This document shows positions 19,851-34,257 of a DNA stretch of 64,000 bases, in pieces (positions within the stretch are counted from its first letter, which is position 1; every line of letters begins with the position of its first letter). Source of the stretch: Xanthomonas cassavae CFBP 4642 (GTDB taxonomy: Bacteria; Pseudomonadota; Gammaproteobacteria; Xanthomonadales; Xanthomonadaceae); contig NZ_CM002139.1 of the NCBI RefSeq assembly GCF_000454545.1, forward strand, positions 2,635,436 to 2,699,435, read 5' to 3'. A program made the translations under genes and the position numbers. The notes beneath the pieces were generated by a model that saw only the letters and a list, made by a program, of their open reading frames with translations, made no database searches and was not told where the DNA came from.

Positions 19851-21308
19851 ATGTCCCCAGAATCCGAAACGCGATCCATGCACAACACCCTGATCCTGTT
19901 CGGCGCCACCGGCGATCTTGCCCAGCGCTATCTCTTTCCTTCCCTGCTGCGACTGTTCATCGATGGCCTGCTGCCGGAAGACTTCCGCGTGCGTGCGCTG
20001 GCGTTGTCGCCGCACGACACCGATGCGTTCCGCGAGGTGCTGCGCCCACGCCTGACCGAAGCGCTGCCGATCGCCACACCCGAGCAGATCCAGGCGCTGC
20101 TGCAGCGGATCGATTACCGCTCGGTGGACCTGCGCAATGCCGAGTCGGTGGCCGATGCGGTCCGTGAGCTGGCAAGCCGCCGCATCGTCAGCTACCTGGC
20201 GATACCGCCGGACCTGTACATCAGCACCTGCCAGGGCCTGGCCCTGGGGGGCGCCCTGGCCGCGCCGCACCGGCTGATGCTGGAAAAGCCGATCGGCCAC
20301 GACTCGGACAGCGCCCGCGAGATCCTGCAGTCGATCGGCGCCTTGATCGACGAGGACCGTGTGTTCCGCCTGGACCATTACCTGGGCAAGGCGGCGGTCC
20401 AGAACCTGGTGGCGCTGCGCTTCGGCAATACCCTGCTGGAGGCGGTCTGGAACCGCACCTATATCGAATCGGTGCAGATCCTGGTGGCCGAAAGCGAAGG
20501 CGTGGACGGGCGCGATGCCTACTACGCCCGCTCCGGCGCGCTGCGCGACATGGTGCAGAGCCATATCCTGCAGCTGCTGTGCCTGGTGGCGATGGAGCCG
20601 CCAGCCTCGCTGGAGGCCGACCGTATCCGCGACGAGAAGGTCAAGGTGTTGCGTGCACTGCGCCCGATGACCGCCGAACATGCCGCACATGACAGCGTGC
20701 GCGGCCGCTACACCGCCGGCACCATCAATGGCCAGCCCGCGCAGGCCTACCACCCGCCGGAAGGCAGCGACGTGGAAACCTTCGTCGCGGTGACCGCGCA
20801 TATCGACAACTGGCGCTGGGCCGGGGTGCCGTTCCATCTGTGCACTGGCAAGCGTCTGGCCGAGCGCTCCACCCGCATCGTGGTGACGCTCAAGCCGGTG
20901 ACGCATTGGCTGTTCGAGCGGCCCGACCGGCAGAATGCGGTGCCCAACCGCCTCACCTTCCAGCTGCAGCCGCAGGAAAACATCGAGCTGGGCCTGATGA
21001 GCAGCCTGGCCGGACCGGAATGGGGCGCGATCGAACTGCAGCCGCTGGAACTGGAGCTGTCGGTGCCCACCGGCCTGCACCGCCGCATCGCCTATGAGCG
21101 CCTGTTCGTGGATGCCTTCAACGGCAACCCGGCGCTGTTCGTGCGCGACGACGAGGTCAAGGCCGCCTGGGCCTGGATCGACAGCGTCAGCGATGCCTGG
21201 GCCGCGGCGCAACTTCCGCTGCAGCCCTACCCGGCCGGCAGCTGGGGCCCGGACACCGCTGCCCCGTTCCTGCCCCCCGCCACCGACGCACAGGGAAACA
21301 ACGCATGA
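19851..21308 (+). CDS. zwf: Glucose-6-phosphate 1-dehydrogenase
   Basis: Zwf oxidises glucose-6-phosphate to 6-phosphogluconolactone with NAD(P)+. The 485-residue protein has the nucleotide loop FGATGDLAQR and the catalytic RLDHYLGK. The active-site lysine region also includes EKPIGHD. The ATG at 19851 is used; an ATG at 19878 (MHNTLILFGA) is equally likely and gives 476 residues. Neither has a strong ribosome binding site. It begins the zwf-glk-pgl-edd-eda run, and its stop overlaps the glk start as ATGA. Confidence 0.96.
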   Translation: MSPESETRSMHNTLILFGATGDLAQRYLFPSLLRLFIDGLLPEDFRVRALALSPHDTDAFREVLRPRLTEALPIATPEQIQALLQRIDYRSVDLRNAESVADAVRELASRRIVSYLAIPPDLYISTCQGLALGGALAAPHRLMLEKPIGHDSDSAREILQSIGALIDEDRVFRLDHYLGKAAVQNLVALRFGNTLLEAVWNRTYIESVQILVAESEGVDGRDAYYARSGALRDMVQSHILQLLCLVAMEPPASLEADRIRDEKVKVLRALRPMTAEHAAHDSVRGRYTAGTINGQPAQAYHPPEGSDVETFVAVTAHIDNWRWAGVPFHLCTGKRLAERSTRIVVTLKPVTHWLFERPDRQNAVPNRLTFQLQPQENIELGLMSSLAGPEWGAIELQPLELELSVPTGLHRRIAYERLFVDAFNGNPALFVRDDEVKAAWAWIDSVSDAWAAAQLPLQPYPAGSWGPDTAAPFLPPATDAQGNNA

Positions 21309-22312
21309 CCGCTCCTTCCAAGCCGGTGCTGGTTGCCGATATCGGCGGAACCAATGCGCGCTTCGCGCTGGCCGACATCGACGCCTCGGTACCGTTGCTG
21401 GATGACACCTCGCGCGAATTTGCGGTGGTGGAGTTCGCCTCGCTCGGTGAAGCGGCCCGGTACTACCTCGACCAGATCGGCGTACAGGCCACCAAGGGCG
21501 TGTTCGCGGTGGCCGGGCGGGTGGATGGCGACGAAGCGCGCATCACCAACCATCCGTGGGTGATCTCGCGCACGCGCACCGCCAGCATGCTCGGTTTCAG
21601 CACCCTGCACCTGATCAACGACTTTGCCGCGCAGGCCATGGCGATCAGCCTGCTGCGTCCGCAGGACGTGGTGCAGGTGGGCGGGGCCAGCTGGCGGCCG
21701 GCGCCGATCGATCAGCCGCGCAACTACGGCGTGATCGGCCCGGGCACCGGGCTGGGCGTGGGCGGCCTGATCATCCGCAACGGGCGCTGTTTTCCGCTGG
21801 AAACCGAAGGCGGCCACGTCAGCTTTCCGCCGGGCACGCCGGAGGAGATCCGCGTGCTGGAAATCCTTTCCGAGCAATTCGGCCGGGTCTCCAACGAGCG
21901 GCTGATCTGCGGCCCGGGCCTGGTCAACATCCACCGTGCGCTGAGCGAGATTGCCGGGGTCGATCCGGGTCCGCTGGAGCCCAAGGACATCACCGCGCGC
22001 GCAGCCGCCGGCGACCCGCGCTCGGCACGTACCATCGACCTGTTTTGCGCCATCTTCGGTGCGATCGCCGGCGACATGGTGCTGATGCAGGGCGCGTGGG
22101 ACGGCGTCTTCCTCACTGGCGGGCTGGTGCCCAAGGTGCTGGATTCGCTGCAGCACTCCGGCTTTCGCCAGCGCTTCGAGCACAAGGGCCGGTTCTCCGC
22201 GATCATGTCGAAGGTGCCCTCGCTGGCCGTCATGCACCCGCATGCCGGTCTGCTGGGCGCCGCAGCGTATGCCGTGGATGCCGAACGGCAGCATCCGGGA
22301 GAACAGCGATGA
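21305..22312 (+). CDS. glk: Glucokinase
   Basis: This 335-residue protein belongs to the E. coli-type glucokinases (ROK-unrelated). The ATP-binding phosphate loop VADIGGTNARFALAD lies at the N-terminus. The glucose-binding LINDFAAQAMAI and the second phosphate motif GPGTGLGVGG follow. It phosphorylates glucose to feed Zwf. The gene is translationally coupled to zwf and pgl by 4-base overlaps on both sides, so stoichiometry within the Entner-Doudoroff pathway is probably fixed at translation. Confidence 0.95.
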   Translation: MTAPSKPVLVADIGGTNARFALADIDASVPLLDDTSREFAVVEFASLGEAARYYLDQIGVQATKGVFAVAGRVDGDEARITNHPWVISRTRTASMLGFSTLHLINDFAAQAMAISLLRPQDVVQVGGASWRPAPIDQPRNYGVIGPGTGLGVGGLIIRNGRCFPLETEGGHVSFPPGTPEEIRVLEILSEQFGRVSNERLICGPGLVNIHRALSEIAGVDPGPLEPKDITARAAAGDPRSARTIDLFCAIFGAIAGDMVLMQGAWDGVFLTGGLVPKVLDSLQHSGFRQRFEHKGRFSAIMSKVPSLAVMHPHAGLLGAAAYAVDAERQHPGEQR

Positions 22313-23028
22313 GCCTGCACGAGGACCCGCGCATCACCCTGGTGCGTTACGACGACCCGGCCGAATGGACCGAGGCGGTGGCCAGCGAAATGGCCGACCT
22401 GCTGGAACAGGAAATCTCGCGTCGCGGGCAGGCACGCATGCTGCTCTCCGGCGGGACCACGCCTGCCCCGGTCTACGAATCGCTGGCACATCGTCCGCTG
22501 GACTGGTCGCGGGTCGAAGTGGGCCTGGTGGATGAGCGCTGGCTTTCGCCGCAGGATCAGGACAGCAACGCCTGGCTGGTGAATCACAGCTTCCTGACCC
22601 ACGCGCCGGCGGCGACCTTCATCCCGCTGGTTCGCCCGGGCAAGCAGCTTCCCGAATGCGTGCACACCGCGAACCTGCAGGCCACCCATGCCGAGCCGGC
22701 CTGCCTGGCAGTGCTGGGCATGGGCGGCGATGGCCATACCGCCTCGCTGTTCCCCGGCTCGACCGAGCTGCCGAAAGCGCTCGCCAGCCCGCAGCCGTAC
22801 GCGTCGCTGGATGCCACCGGTTGTCCGGGCGCCAATCAATGGCCGCTGCGCATCACCCTGACCCCGGCCGGGCTGGCACCGATCCCCAGCCGCCTGTTGT
22901 TGCTGCGCGGCAAGCAGAAGCTCGACGTCCTGACGGCGGCGCTGGCCGGCGATGACATCAGCCAGTACCCGATCCGCGTGGCCTTGCAGCAGCCCGGCCC
23001 CAGACTGCGTGTGCACTGGTTTGCCTGA
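22309..23028 (+). CDS. pgl: 6-phosphogluconolactonase
   Basis: This 239-residue protein is a DevB/SOL-type lactonase that hydrolyses 6-phosphogluconolactone to 6-phosphogluconate. The sugar-phosphate-isomerase-like fold shows the family motifs LSGGTTPAPVYESLA, VDERWLSPQDQDSN and LGMGGDGHTASLFPG. The start overlaps the glk stop as ATGA. A 196-base gap separates it from edd, possibly holding a second promoter. The position between glk and edd fits the pathway order. Confidence 0.94.
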   Translation: MSLHEDPRITLVRYDDPAEWTEAVASEMADLLEQEISRRGQARMLLSGGTTPAPVYESLAHRPLDWSRVEVGLVDERWLSPQDQDSNAWLVNHSFLTHAPAATFIPLVRPGKQLPECVHTANLQATHAEPACLAVLGMGGDGHTASLFPGSTELPKALASPQPYASLDATGCPGANQWPLRITLTPAGLAPIPSRLLLLRGKQKLDVLTAALAGDDISQYPIRVALQQPGPRLRVHWFA

Positions 23029-23224
23029 TACGCGGCGCGCTTGCACGCGACGGCATGCACGCGATGGCGCGCTCCTGCAGCAGCCAGCACGCTGCAGGGC
23101 GCGCGCAGGATTGTCGATAGGCGCATGCCGCTTCGGTGACCCCATGCCCGTTCCAGCCGCCGCGCAGACATGCAGAACTCCACGCCCACGCACCACATCC
23201 CCCGTTTCTCATAGCCGGTAGCCA

Positions 23225-25141
23225 ATGAGCCTGCATCCGAACATCCAAGCTGTCACCGACCGCATCCGCAAGCGCAGCGCGCTTTCGCGCGCGGCCTATC
23301 TGGCCGGCATCGATGCCGCCCTGCGTGAGGGTCCGTTCCGTAGCCGATTGAGCTGCGGCAATCTCGCGCATGGCTTCGCGGCCTCCGAGCCCACCGACAA
23401 ATCGCGCCTGCGCGGCGCGGCCACGCCCAACCTGGGCATCATCACCGCCTACAACGACATGCTGTCGGCGCACCAGCCGTTCGAGCATTACCCGCAGCTG
23501 ATCCGCGACACCGCGCGTGCGCTCGGCGCCACCGCGCAGGTGGCCGGCGGCGTGCCGGCGATGTGCGATGGCGTGACCCAGGGCCGCGCCGGCATGGAGT
23601 TGTCGCTGTTCTCGCGCGACAACATCGCCCAGGCCGCCGCGATCGGCCTGAGCCACGACATGTTCGACAGCGTGGTGTACCTGGGCGTGTGCGACAAGAT
23701 CGTGCCGGGCCTGCTGATCGGCGCGCTGGCATTCGGGCACCTGCCGGCGATCTTCATGCCGGCCGGCCCGATGACGCCCGGCATTCCGAACAAGCAAAAA
23801 GCCGAAGTGCGCGAGCGCTACGCCGCCGGAGAAGCCACCCGCGCCGAGCTGCTGGAAGCGGAGTCTTCGTCGTACCACTCGCCCGGCACCTGCACCTTCT
23901 ACGGCACCGCCAACTCCAACCAGGTACTACTCGAAGCGATGGGCGTGCAGCTGCCCGGTGCCTCGTTCGTCAACCCGGAACTGCCGTTGCGCGCTGCGCT
24001 CACCCGCGAGGGCACCGCGCGTGCGCTGGCGATCTCGGCACTGGGCCAGGATTTCCGCCCGTTCGGCCGCCTGATCGACGAGCGCGCCATCGTCAACGCG
24101 GTGGTCGCGCTGATGGCCACCGGCGGCTCGACCAACCACACCATCCACTGGATTGCCGTGGCCCGTGCGGCCGGCATCGTGCTGACCTGGGACGACATGG
24201 ACCTGATCTCGCAGACCGTACCGCTGTTGACCCGCGTCTACCCGAACGGCGAAGCCGACGTGAACCGCTTCCAGGCCGCTGGCGGAACCGCGTTCGTGTT
24301 CCGCGAGTTGATGGATGCCGGCTACATGCACGACGACCTGCCCACCGTGGTCGAGGGCGGCATGCGCGCCTACGTCAACGAGCCGCGCCTGCAGGACGGC
24401 AAGGTCACCTACGTGCCCGGCATTGCGACCACCGCCGACGACAGCGTCGCGCGCCCGGCCAGCGATGCGTTCGAAGCGCAGGGTGGCCTGCGCCTGTTGC
24501 GCGGCAACCTGGGCCGTTCGCTGATCAAGCTGTCGGCGGTCAAGCCGAAGCACCGCAGCATCGAAGCGCCGGCGGTGGTGATCGACACCCCGCAGGTGCT
24601 CAACAAGCTGCATGCCGCCGGCGTGCTGCCGCACGATTTCGTGGTGGTGCTGCGCTACCAGGGCCCGCGGGCAAACGGCATGCCGGAACTGCATTCGATG
24701 GCGCCGTTGCTGGGCCTGCTGCAGAACCAGGGCCGGCGTGTGGCGCTGGTCACCGACGGCCGCCTGTCCGGTGCGTCGGGCAAGTTCCCGGCCGCCATCC
24801 ACCTGACCCCCGAAGCCGCGCGCGGCGGCCCGATCGGCCGTGTGCGCGAAGGCGACATCGTGCGCCTGGATGGCGAGGCCGGCACGCTGGAAGTGCTGGT
24901 ATCGGCCGAGGAATGGGCCTCGCGCGAGGTGGCGCCGAACACCGCGGTGGCCGGCAACGACCTGGGCCGCAACCTGTTCGGCATCAACCGCCAGGTCGTC
25001 GGCCCCGCCGACCAGGGCGCGATCTCCATTTCCTGCGGCCCGACCCATCCGGACGGCGCGCTGTGGAGTTACGACGCCGAATACGAACTGGGCGCCGACG
25101 CCGCTGCCGCCGCTGCGCCGCACGAGTCCAAGGACGCCTGA
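23225..25141 (+). CDS. edd: Phosphogluconate dehydratase
   Basis: Edd converts 6-phosphogluconate to 2-keto-3-deoxy-6-phosphogluconate, using a 4Fe-4S cluster. The 638-residue protein has the IlvD/Edd family cysteines in AGGVPAMCDGVTQGRAGMEL, YLGVCDKIVPG and SPGTCTFYGTANSNQ. The C-terminal TDGRLSGASGKFPAAIH is also present. All are intact. Eda follows after 51 bases. Together these give the Entner-Doudoroff pathway, the main glucose route in xanthomonads. Confidence 0.97.
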   Translation: MSLHPNIQAVTDRIRKRSALSRAAYLAGIDAALREGPFRSRLSCGNLAHGFAASEPTDKSRLRGAATPNLGIITAYNDMLSAHQPFEHYPQLIRDTARALGATAQVAGGVPAMCDGVTQGRAGMELSLFSRDNIAQAAAIGLSHDMFDSVVYLGVCDKIVPGLLIGALAFGHLPAIFMPAGPMTPGIPNKQKAEVRERYAAGEATRAELLEAESSSYHSPGTCTFYGTANSNQVLLEAMGVQLPGASFVNPELPLRAALTREGTARALAISALGQDFRPFGRLIDERAIVNAVVALMATGGSTNHTIHWIAVARAAGIVLTWDDMDLISQTVPLLTRVYPNGEADVNRFQAAGGTAFVFRELMDAGYMHDDLPTVVEGGMRAYVNEPRLQDGKVTYVPGIATTADDSVARPASDAFEAQGGLRLLRGNLGRSLIKLSAVKPKHRSIEAPAVVIDTPQVLNKLHAAGVLPHDFVVVLRYQGPRANGMPELHSMAPLLGLLQNQGRRVALVTDGRLSGASGKFPAAIHLTPEAARGGPIGRVREGDIVRLDGEAGTLEVLVSAEEWASREVAPNTAVAGNDLGRNLFGINRQVVGPADQGAISISCGPTHPDGALWSYDAEYELGADAAAAAAPHESKDA

Positions 25142-25192
25142 CCCCTTCCCTCTGCGCGGCCGCTACGGCGGCCGCCGTCCAATGGAGTTGCA

Positions 25193-25852
25193 ATGACGAT
25201 TGCCCAGACCCAGAACACCGCCGAACAGCTGCTGCGCGACGCCGGCATCCTGCCGGTGGTCACCGTCGATACGCTGGACCAGGCACGCCGCGTCGCCGAC
25301 GCGCTGCTGGAAGGCGGCCTGCCCGCCATCGAGCTGACCTTGCGCACGCCGGTGGCGATCGATGCGCTGTCCATGCTCAAGCGCGAACTGCCCAACATCG
25401 TGATCGGTGCGGGCACCGTGCTGAGCGAACTGCAGCTGCGTCAATCGGTGGACGCCGGTGCGGACTTCCTGGTGACCCCGGGCACGCCGGCCCCGCTCGC
25501 ACGCCTGCTGGCCGATGCGCCGATCCCGGCGGTGCCCGGCGCCGCCACGCCGACCGAATTGCTGACACTGATGGGTTTGGGTTTCCACGTGTGCAAGCTG
25601 TTCCCGGCCACCGCCGTGGGCGGTCTGCAGATGCTCAAGGGCCTGGCCGGTCCGTTGTCCGAGCTCAAGCTCTGCCCCACCGGCGGCATCAGCGAAGCCA
25701 ACGCCGCCGAGTTCCTGTCGCAGCCGAATGTGGTCTGCATTGGCGGGTCGTGGATGGTGCCCAAGGATTGGCTGGCCCAGGGCCAGTGGGACAAGGTCAA
25801 GGAAAGCTCGGCCAAGGCGGCGGCGATCGTGCGGCAGGTGCGGGCGGGTTGA
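25193..25852 (+). CDS. eda: 2-keto-3-deoxy-6-phosphogluconate aldolase
   Basis: Eda cleaves KDPG into pyruvate and glyceraldehyde-3-phosphate, forming a Schiff base through a lysine. The 219-residue TIM-barrel protein shows GAGTVLSELQL, DFLVTPGTPAPL, PGAATPTELL and the Lys-containing HVCKLFPA near residue 135. The phosphate-binding CPTGGISEANA and GGSWMVP follow. It is the last gene of the operon; a hairpin lies 44 bases beyond its stop. Confidence 0.96.
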   Translation: MTIAQTQNTAEQLLRDAGILPVVTVDTLDQARRVADALLEGGLPAIELTLRTPVAIDALSMLKRELPNIVIGAGTVLSELQLRQSVDAGADFLVTPGTPAPLARLLADAPIPAVPGAATPTELLTLMGLGFHVCKLFPATAVGGLQMLKGLAGPLSELKLCPTGGISEANAAEFLSQPNVVCIGGSWMVPKDWLAQGQWDKVKESSAKAAAIVRQVRAG

Positions 25853-25895
25853 TTGGCTGGGCGCCATCTCCGGCAGGTTGATCGTTGGATGGCTT

Positions 25896-25929
25896 CGAAT
25901 CAGCACGTCGATACAGATGTGCTGATTCG
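25896..25929 (+). terminator. Hairpin after the Entner-Doudoroff operon
   Basis: A perfect 11-bp inverted repeat (CGAATCAGCAC/GTGCTGATTCG) with a 12-nt loop lies just past eda. It is followed by CTAAAAAC rather than a T-run, so it is probably a Rho-type or mRNA-stabilising end for the zwf-eda transcript. Confidence 0.5.
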
Positions 25930-26039
25930 CTAAAAACGGCATTGGAGATCGGGTGATGCTGGACGACGGCGATCACTGCCGCGTTCGCTCGTAAGCCGGA
26001 GAGAAAATCTTTCCAAGCATCCTTGGGCACGCAGCTTTT

Positions 26040-26100
26040 CTGCTCGAGGCATGGCGATCGCATACCGATCTGCTCGAAGCTATGGCGACAACATACCGAG
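26040..26100. repeat. Two tandem 30-base imperfect repeats
   Basis: Units at 26040-26069 and 26070-26100 share the pattern CTGCTCGA(A/G)GC, then ATGGCGA, then CATACCGA, with a few differences. They lie in the gene-free stretch between eda and the RND operon. I see no coding potential or known element name. Confidence 0.55.
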
Positions 26101-26280
26101 GCGGTAGCGTGGCCGGGGATTGGCGGAGAGCGGCACTCAGGATGTGCCGCAACGGCAAGTCAGGCAGGATGTCTGCCGAGCCGAAGAGCCGATCCCCGGC
26201 CGCGCTGTCGCCCCTTACCGGAGCCGCTGATTGGCGGTCAGGTGCTTTGGTCGTCGTACGAGCCGAAGGAAGGAACCGTA

Positions 26281-26320
26281 CCCTCACCCCAACCCCTCTC
26301 CCGGGGGGAGAGGGGCTTAA
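26281..26320. repeat. CCCTCACCCC...GAGAGGGG intergenic hairpin element
   Basis: The arms CCCCTCTCCC (26293-26302) and GGGAGAGGGG (26306-26315) form a perfect 10-bp stem with a 3-base loop, flanked by CCCTCACCCCAA. I remember this element as dispersed in xanthomonad intergenic DNA. It lies just past the end of the minus-strand RND operon (26334), so it may also act as its terminator. The rest of the gap from 25930 to 26280 holds no gene I can support. Confidence 0.6.
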
Positions 26321-26333
26321 CGCCTTACCTCGT

Positions 26334-29300
26334 TCACGACTCCAACGCAGCGTTCGTAGGCAGTGCCTTCGGCACACCGCGCGCACGTCGCACCAGCGCT
26401 GCGGCGCCGCTGCTCATGTCATCGAGAATCGCGTAGATGGTGGGCAGGAACAGCAGGCTCACGATGGTCGAAAACGCCAACCCGCCCGCGATTGCGCGTG
26501 CCATCGGGAAGTACGGCGGGCCGTCGCTGAACATCGTGGTGCTGGTCAGCGAGATCGGCACCATTGCCAGGATTGCGGTGCCCATCGTCATCATGATCGG
26601 CCGCAAACGTTCGCGTGAGCCTTCGACCAATGCCTGCGTGCGCCCCATGCCGCGGCGGCGCAGATTGTTGATGTGCTCGATCATCACGATGCCGTTGTTC
26701 ACGACCACGCCCATCAGCACCAGGATGCCGATGAAGGACATGATGCCGAACGAGGTGCCGGTGATCCAGAACAGCCAGAACACGCCGAAGATCGAAAACA
26801 GCACGCCGCTCATGATGGCTGCCGGGAACAGTAGCGATTCGAACACTGCCGCCATCACCACGTAGATCATCACCAGCGCGATCACCAGGTTGAACACCAT
26901 CTGGCCCATCGCCTCGCCATCGTTCTGGTAGTCGCCGCCGTCGAAGGTATAGCTGTAACCCGCCGGGAAACTCATCGCCTTGAGCGGCTTCTCCATCGCC
27001 GCGCGCGCTTCGGGCATGGTGACTTTTTCGGCCAGATTGGCCTTGATGGTCAGCGTGGTCTGGCGGTTGGTGCGCCCGATCTGGGTGGCGGCCGGGCGAA
27101 TCTGCACGTCCACCAGGCTCAGCAACGGCACGCCGCGACCATCCTTGGTGCGCACGGTGAAGCCGGCCAGGTCTTCGGGCTTGCTTTGCTCGGCGCCGGC
27201 AAAACGCACCCACACCGGCACTTCATTATCGCCACGGCGGAACTCGCGCAACGGCGTACCGCGCAGCGCCAGGCCCACGAAACTGGCCACCTGCTCGGCA
27301 CTGAAACCGAACGCAGCGGCACGTTCGCGATCGACGCGGATTGCCAGTTCGCTGGTGCGGTCGCCGCTGTCCACGTGTACGTCGCGCAGTTCCTTGCGTT
27401 GCGCCAGCAGGGGAACGACCTCATCGGCCAGCGCCTTGAGCGCCTCGGTGGAGTCGCCGACCAACTGCACCTGTACGCCCTGGCTGCCGTTTCCACCATC
27501 GCCCTGATTGCCGATGCTGTAGTCGGCGCGCGCAGAGCGCGGCAGCTCCTTGCGAATTTTCTCCAGCAGCGGCGGCAGATCCTTCACCTTGCCCGCGTCG
27601 AAGGTCACCACCGTATTGCTGCCTTCCACCTCGCTGAACCACGAATAGATCTGGGTGATGTGGTACTTGGCGCGATTGGCTTCGAGGTAATTTTCCACAT
27701 GGCCGATCTCTTCGCCCAGCTGCTCGCGGGTATAGGAGCCTTTCCACTGGTACTGGATGAAGGCCTCGTTACCTCCATCGCCGCCGAACATGTCGACCTT
27801 GGTCAGCTTCATCGGCACCAGGCTGATGGCGCTGACCAGGATGATGCCGGTCACGCTCCAGCCACGGTGCGCCAACGTCCATGCCAGCACCTTGGCGTAA
27901 CGGCGCTGCAGCCGCGCGATCACACCGCGCTCGGACGTCACCATCGGCGGCGTCTTCATGCGTGCCGACAACATCGGAATCAGGCTGATCGCCACCAGCC
28001 ACGACGCCAGCAACGACACCGAAATGGTGATCGCAATCTGTGCCATGAAAATGCTGATGTTGTTGGTTTCGCCGAATAAATTCGGCACGAACACGATGCA
28101 ATGGCACAGGGTGCCGGCGCTGAGCGCGATCGCCACGCTGCGCGTGCCCAGCAAGGCCGCCAGCTGCGGCTGACCCGGCATGCGCTCGCGTTCCTGGTAG
28201 ATGCTTTCCACCACCACCACCGCGTTGTCCACCAGCATGCCGACCGCCAGCAGCAAGCCCATCATGGTCAGGATATTGAGCGTGACCCCGACGAAGTACA
28301 TGAAGCCCAAGGTGATCGCAAAGCAGATCGGGATCGCCAACGTCACCATCAACGTTGATGGCCAATGCCGCAGGAAGAAGAACAACACCGTGATCGAGAG
28401 CAACAGGCCCACCGCGCCAGCTTCGGCCAGCTCGGCCAGCGACGAGGTCACCGCCTTGCCCTGGTTGTCGATCACCTTGACCTGCACATCGCGCATCGCC
28501 GGCTGGGCGCGGATGTCTTCGACCTCTTTCAAGGCGGCCTTGGACACTTCCACCAGATTGGCGCTGCGCTCCTTGTAGACATCCAGACCGATCGCCGGGC
28601 GCCCATCCAGACGGCGCCCGTAATTCATACGCGTCGGCTTGAGCCGCACCTCGGCGATGTCGCCCAGCCGCACGCCTTTGGCATTGAGCACCAGCTCGCG
28701 TAATTCCTGCAGGTCGCGCAGTTCACCGATCGGCTGCACACGGATGCGCTGCCCGTTGTCGTCGATCTGGCCGGCAGACACCGAGAAATTGAGCTTGCTC
28801 AAGCGCTCGCTCAAGTCGTTGAGGCTGAGGTCGTGCGCGGTGAGCCGGTCGGGCGCAATCGCAATCTCGACCTCGTTCGGCGGTGCGCCGGAGATCTCCA
28901 CCTTGGCCACGCCGGGAATACGCTCGATGCGCCGCTTGAACTCGCGGTCGAGCATGTCATAGGCGCCGGTCAGATCGGTCTGACTCGCCAGGCGCACCTT
29001 GAGCACCGGCTCGTCGCTGCTGGACCATTTGAAGACATGGAAACGCTGCAGATCCTCAGGAAAGTCGTCACGCACCGCGTCCAGCCGCTCGCGTGCATCG
29101 GAGGCGGCAATGGCGATATCGCGGTCCCAGTCGGAGAACTCGATGAAGATATTCGCGCCGTCGGCGGTGGCGGTCGAGCGCATGCGCTTAATGCCGGTCA
29201 TGGTCGCCAGCGCTTCTTCGGCCGGCCGCACCAGGTTGCGTTCCACCTCGTCCGGCGTAGAGCCGGTGTACGGCAATTGCACGAACAGGAATGGCGCGGA

Positions 29301-29416
29301 AATATCCGGCAGCGCCTCCAATGGCAGCCGGAACGCCGCAATTAGGCCCACCACCACCAGCGACACGAAGCACATGACGGTGGTGACCGGGCGACGGATG
29401 CTGAAGGCGGCAACGC

Positions 29417-29420
<4 letters not shown>
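26334..29420 (-). CDS. Efflux RND transporter permease, second permease of the operon
   Basis: This 1028-residue proton-driven inner-membrane pump subunit belongs to the AcrB/HAE-1-like RND group. It has the typical plan: first helix, large periplasmic porter domain (about 35-330), six helices, second periplasmic domain (about 550-860) and six more helices. The TM4 proton relay reads GMLVDNAVVVVE, with Asp-Asn where AcrB has Asp-Asp. Its start overlaps the stop of the upstream permease gene by 4 bases. Two consecutive permeases with one adaptor suggest a mixed trimer like MdtBC. The substrate cannot be inferred, and no outer-membrane channel gene is adjacent. Confidence 0.93.
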
Positions 29421-32919
<3,499 letters not shown>

Positions 32920-32923
<4 letters not shown>

Positions 32924-34053
32924 GCGTGCGTCTCGTCATGCGCGGGTACCGAGGCCTTGGCCGCTACCGGCTTGCGATCGGGCTGGCCGATCACCTGCAC
33001 AGCGGTGCCGTCGCGCAGCGCCACCTTGCCGGCTGTCACCACCTGGTCGCCTTCCTTCAGGCCCTGGCGGACCTCCAGCCACGGTCCTTCCGCATAGCCC
33101 AGCTTCACCGGCACCCGGCTGGCCTTGCCATCGCGCACCACGAACACGGCCGGCTCGCCATCGTCCAGCAAGGCCAGGCGCGGAATCACCAGGGCATCCT
33201 TGCGCTGGTCGTAATCGATGCGGATGCGCCCGAACATGCCCGGCTGCAGCGACTCGGCGCCCTTACCGAAAGCGCACACCACCCGGAACGTGCCGCTGCC
33301 CGAATCCACCACCGGCGCAATCCGGTCCACCTTGCCCACGAACTGCTGGCCGGGCAACGCATCGGCCAGCAAGGTCACCGGCTGTCCGGATTTGAGTGTC
33401 GCCAGTTCACGCTCGGGAACGTTGAGCGTGGCCTCCAGCTGCGAGTCGTCGACGATGCGGAAGATCGGCGTGTTGATCTGCACGAAGTTGCCGGTCTTGA
33501 TCGAGCGCGAGGCGATCACGCCGGAAATCGGCGCCTGCACCGTAGAGTAGGACAGCTCCAGCGACGCCAGCCGATGCTGCGCACGGCTGTTTTCCACGTC
33601 GAACTTGAGCTGGTCGACATCGGCTGCGCTCACCAGCTGCTGCCCCACTAGTTGTGTCGCACGGCGGTAGCTGTTTTCCAGCTTGCGCAACTGCGCTTCG
33701 CTCTGCGCCACGGCCAGGTGCGCACGGTCCGGGTCCAGCCGCACCAGCGCCTGTCCGGCCGAGACCTTCTGGCCTTCTTCCACCATCACCGCCAGTGCCA
33801 CGCCGGAGGTCTTGGCCACCACTTGCGCTTCCGCACGCGGCTCCAGTGCAGCGGTACCGGTATAGCTGGCGGCCACTGCGCGGCGCGCGGCCTTGGCCGT
33901 TTCCACCGGCACGGCGTCCACGGCCTTCTTTTCTTCTGCTGCCTTGGCCTCGCCATCGCCGGCCTTGCAACCTCCCAACAACAGGCTGGTGGTGATCAAC
34001 AGCGCCGCGGCGCAGGTTCCGCTGCGGCGGGGCAAGAGGGAGAGTGGCGACAT
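32920..34053 (-). CDS. RND efflux periplasmic adaptor lipoprotein
   Basis: This 377-residue membrane-fusion protein links RND permeases to an outer-membrane channel. It has a lipoprotein signal with lipobox LLGGC at about residues 25-29. The biotinyl-lipoyl halves flank an alpha-helical hairpin (lipoyl AKTSGVALAVMVEEGQKV near 80). The beta-barrel and membrane-proximal domains follow. It is the first gene of the three-gene operon and overlaps the first permease by ATGA. Single adaptor plus two permeases is the MdtABC-like arrangement. No regulator gene is next to it. Confidence 0.92.
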
Positions 34054-34257
34054 CGTCGTGTCCTAGTGGATGCGTGAACAGGTGTTGTAGGCAAGTAAAC
34101 CACCCAGATACGCATGTCGCCAATGCGCCAAAGGTCATGGTCTGTTCAACTTCGCGTATTCACCCCGTTTGCGCCACGCCAATTCGCAGGCATACTCGGT
34201 CCGGTTCCGGCACGCCCCCACGTGCGGACGCTCAATCAGTCTTCCGGATACGAAACC

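Noticed and set aside
26281-26320. Possible CRISPR repeat
   Set aside because: It is a single hairpin with no repeated spacers; no arrays occur anywhere in the window.
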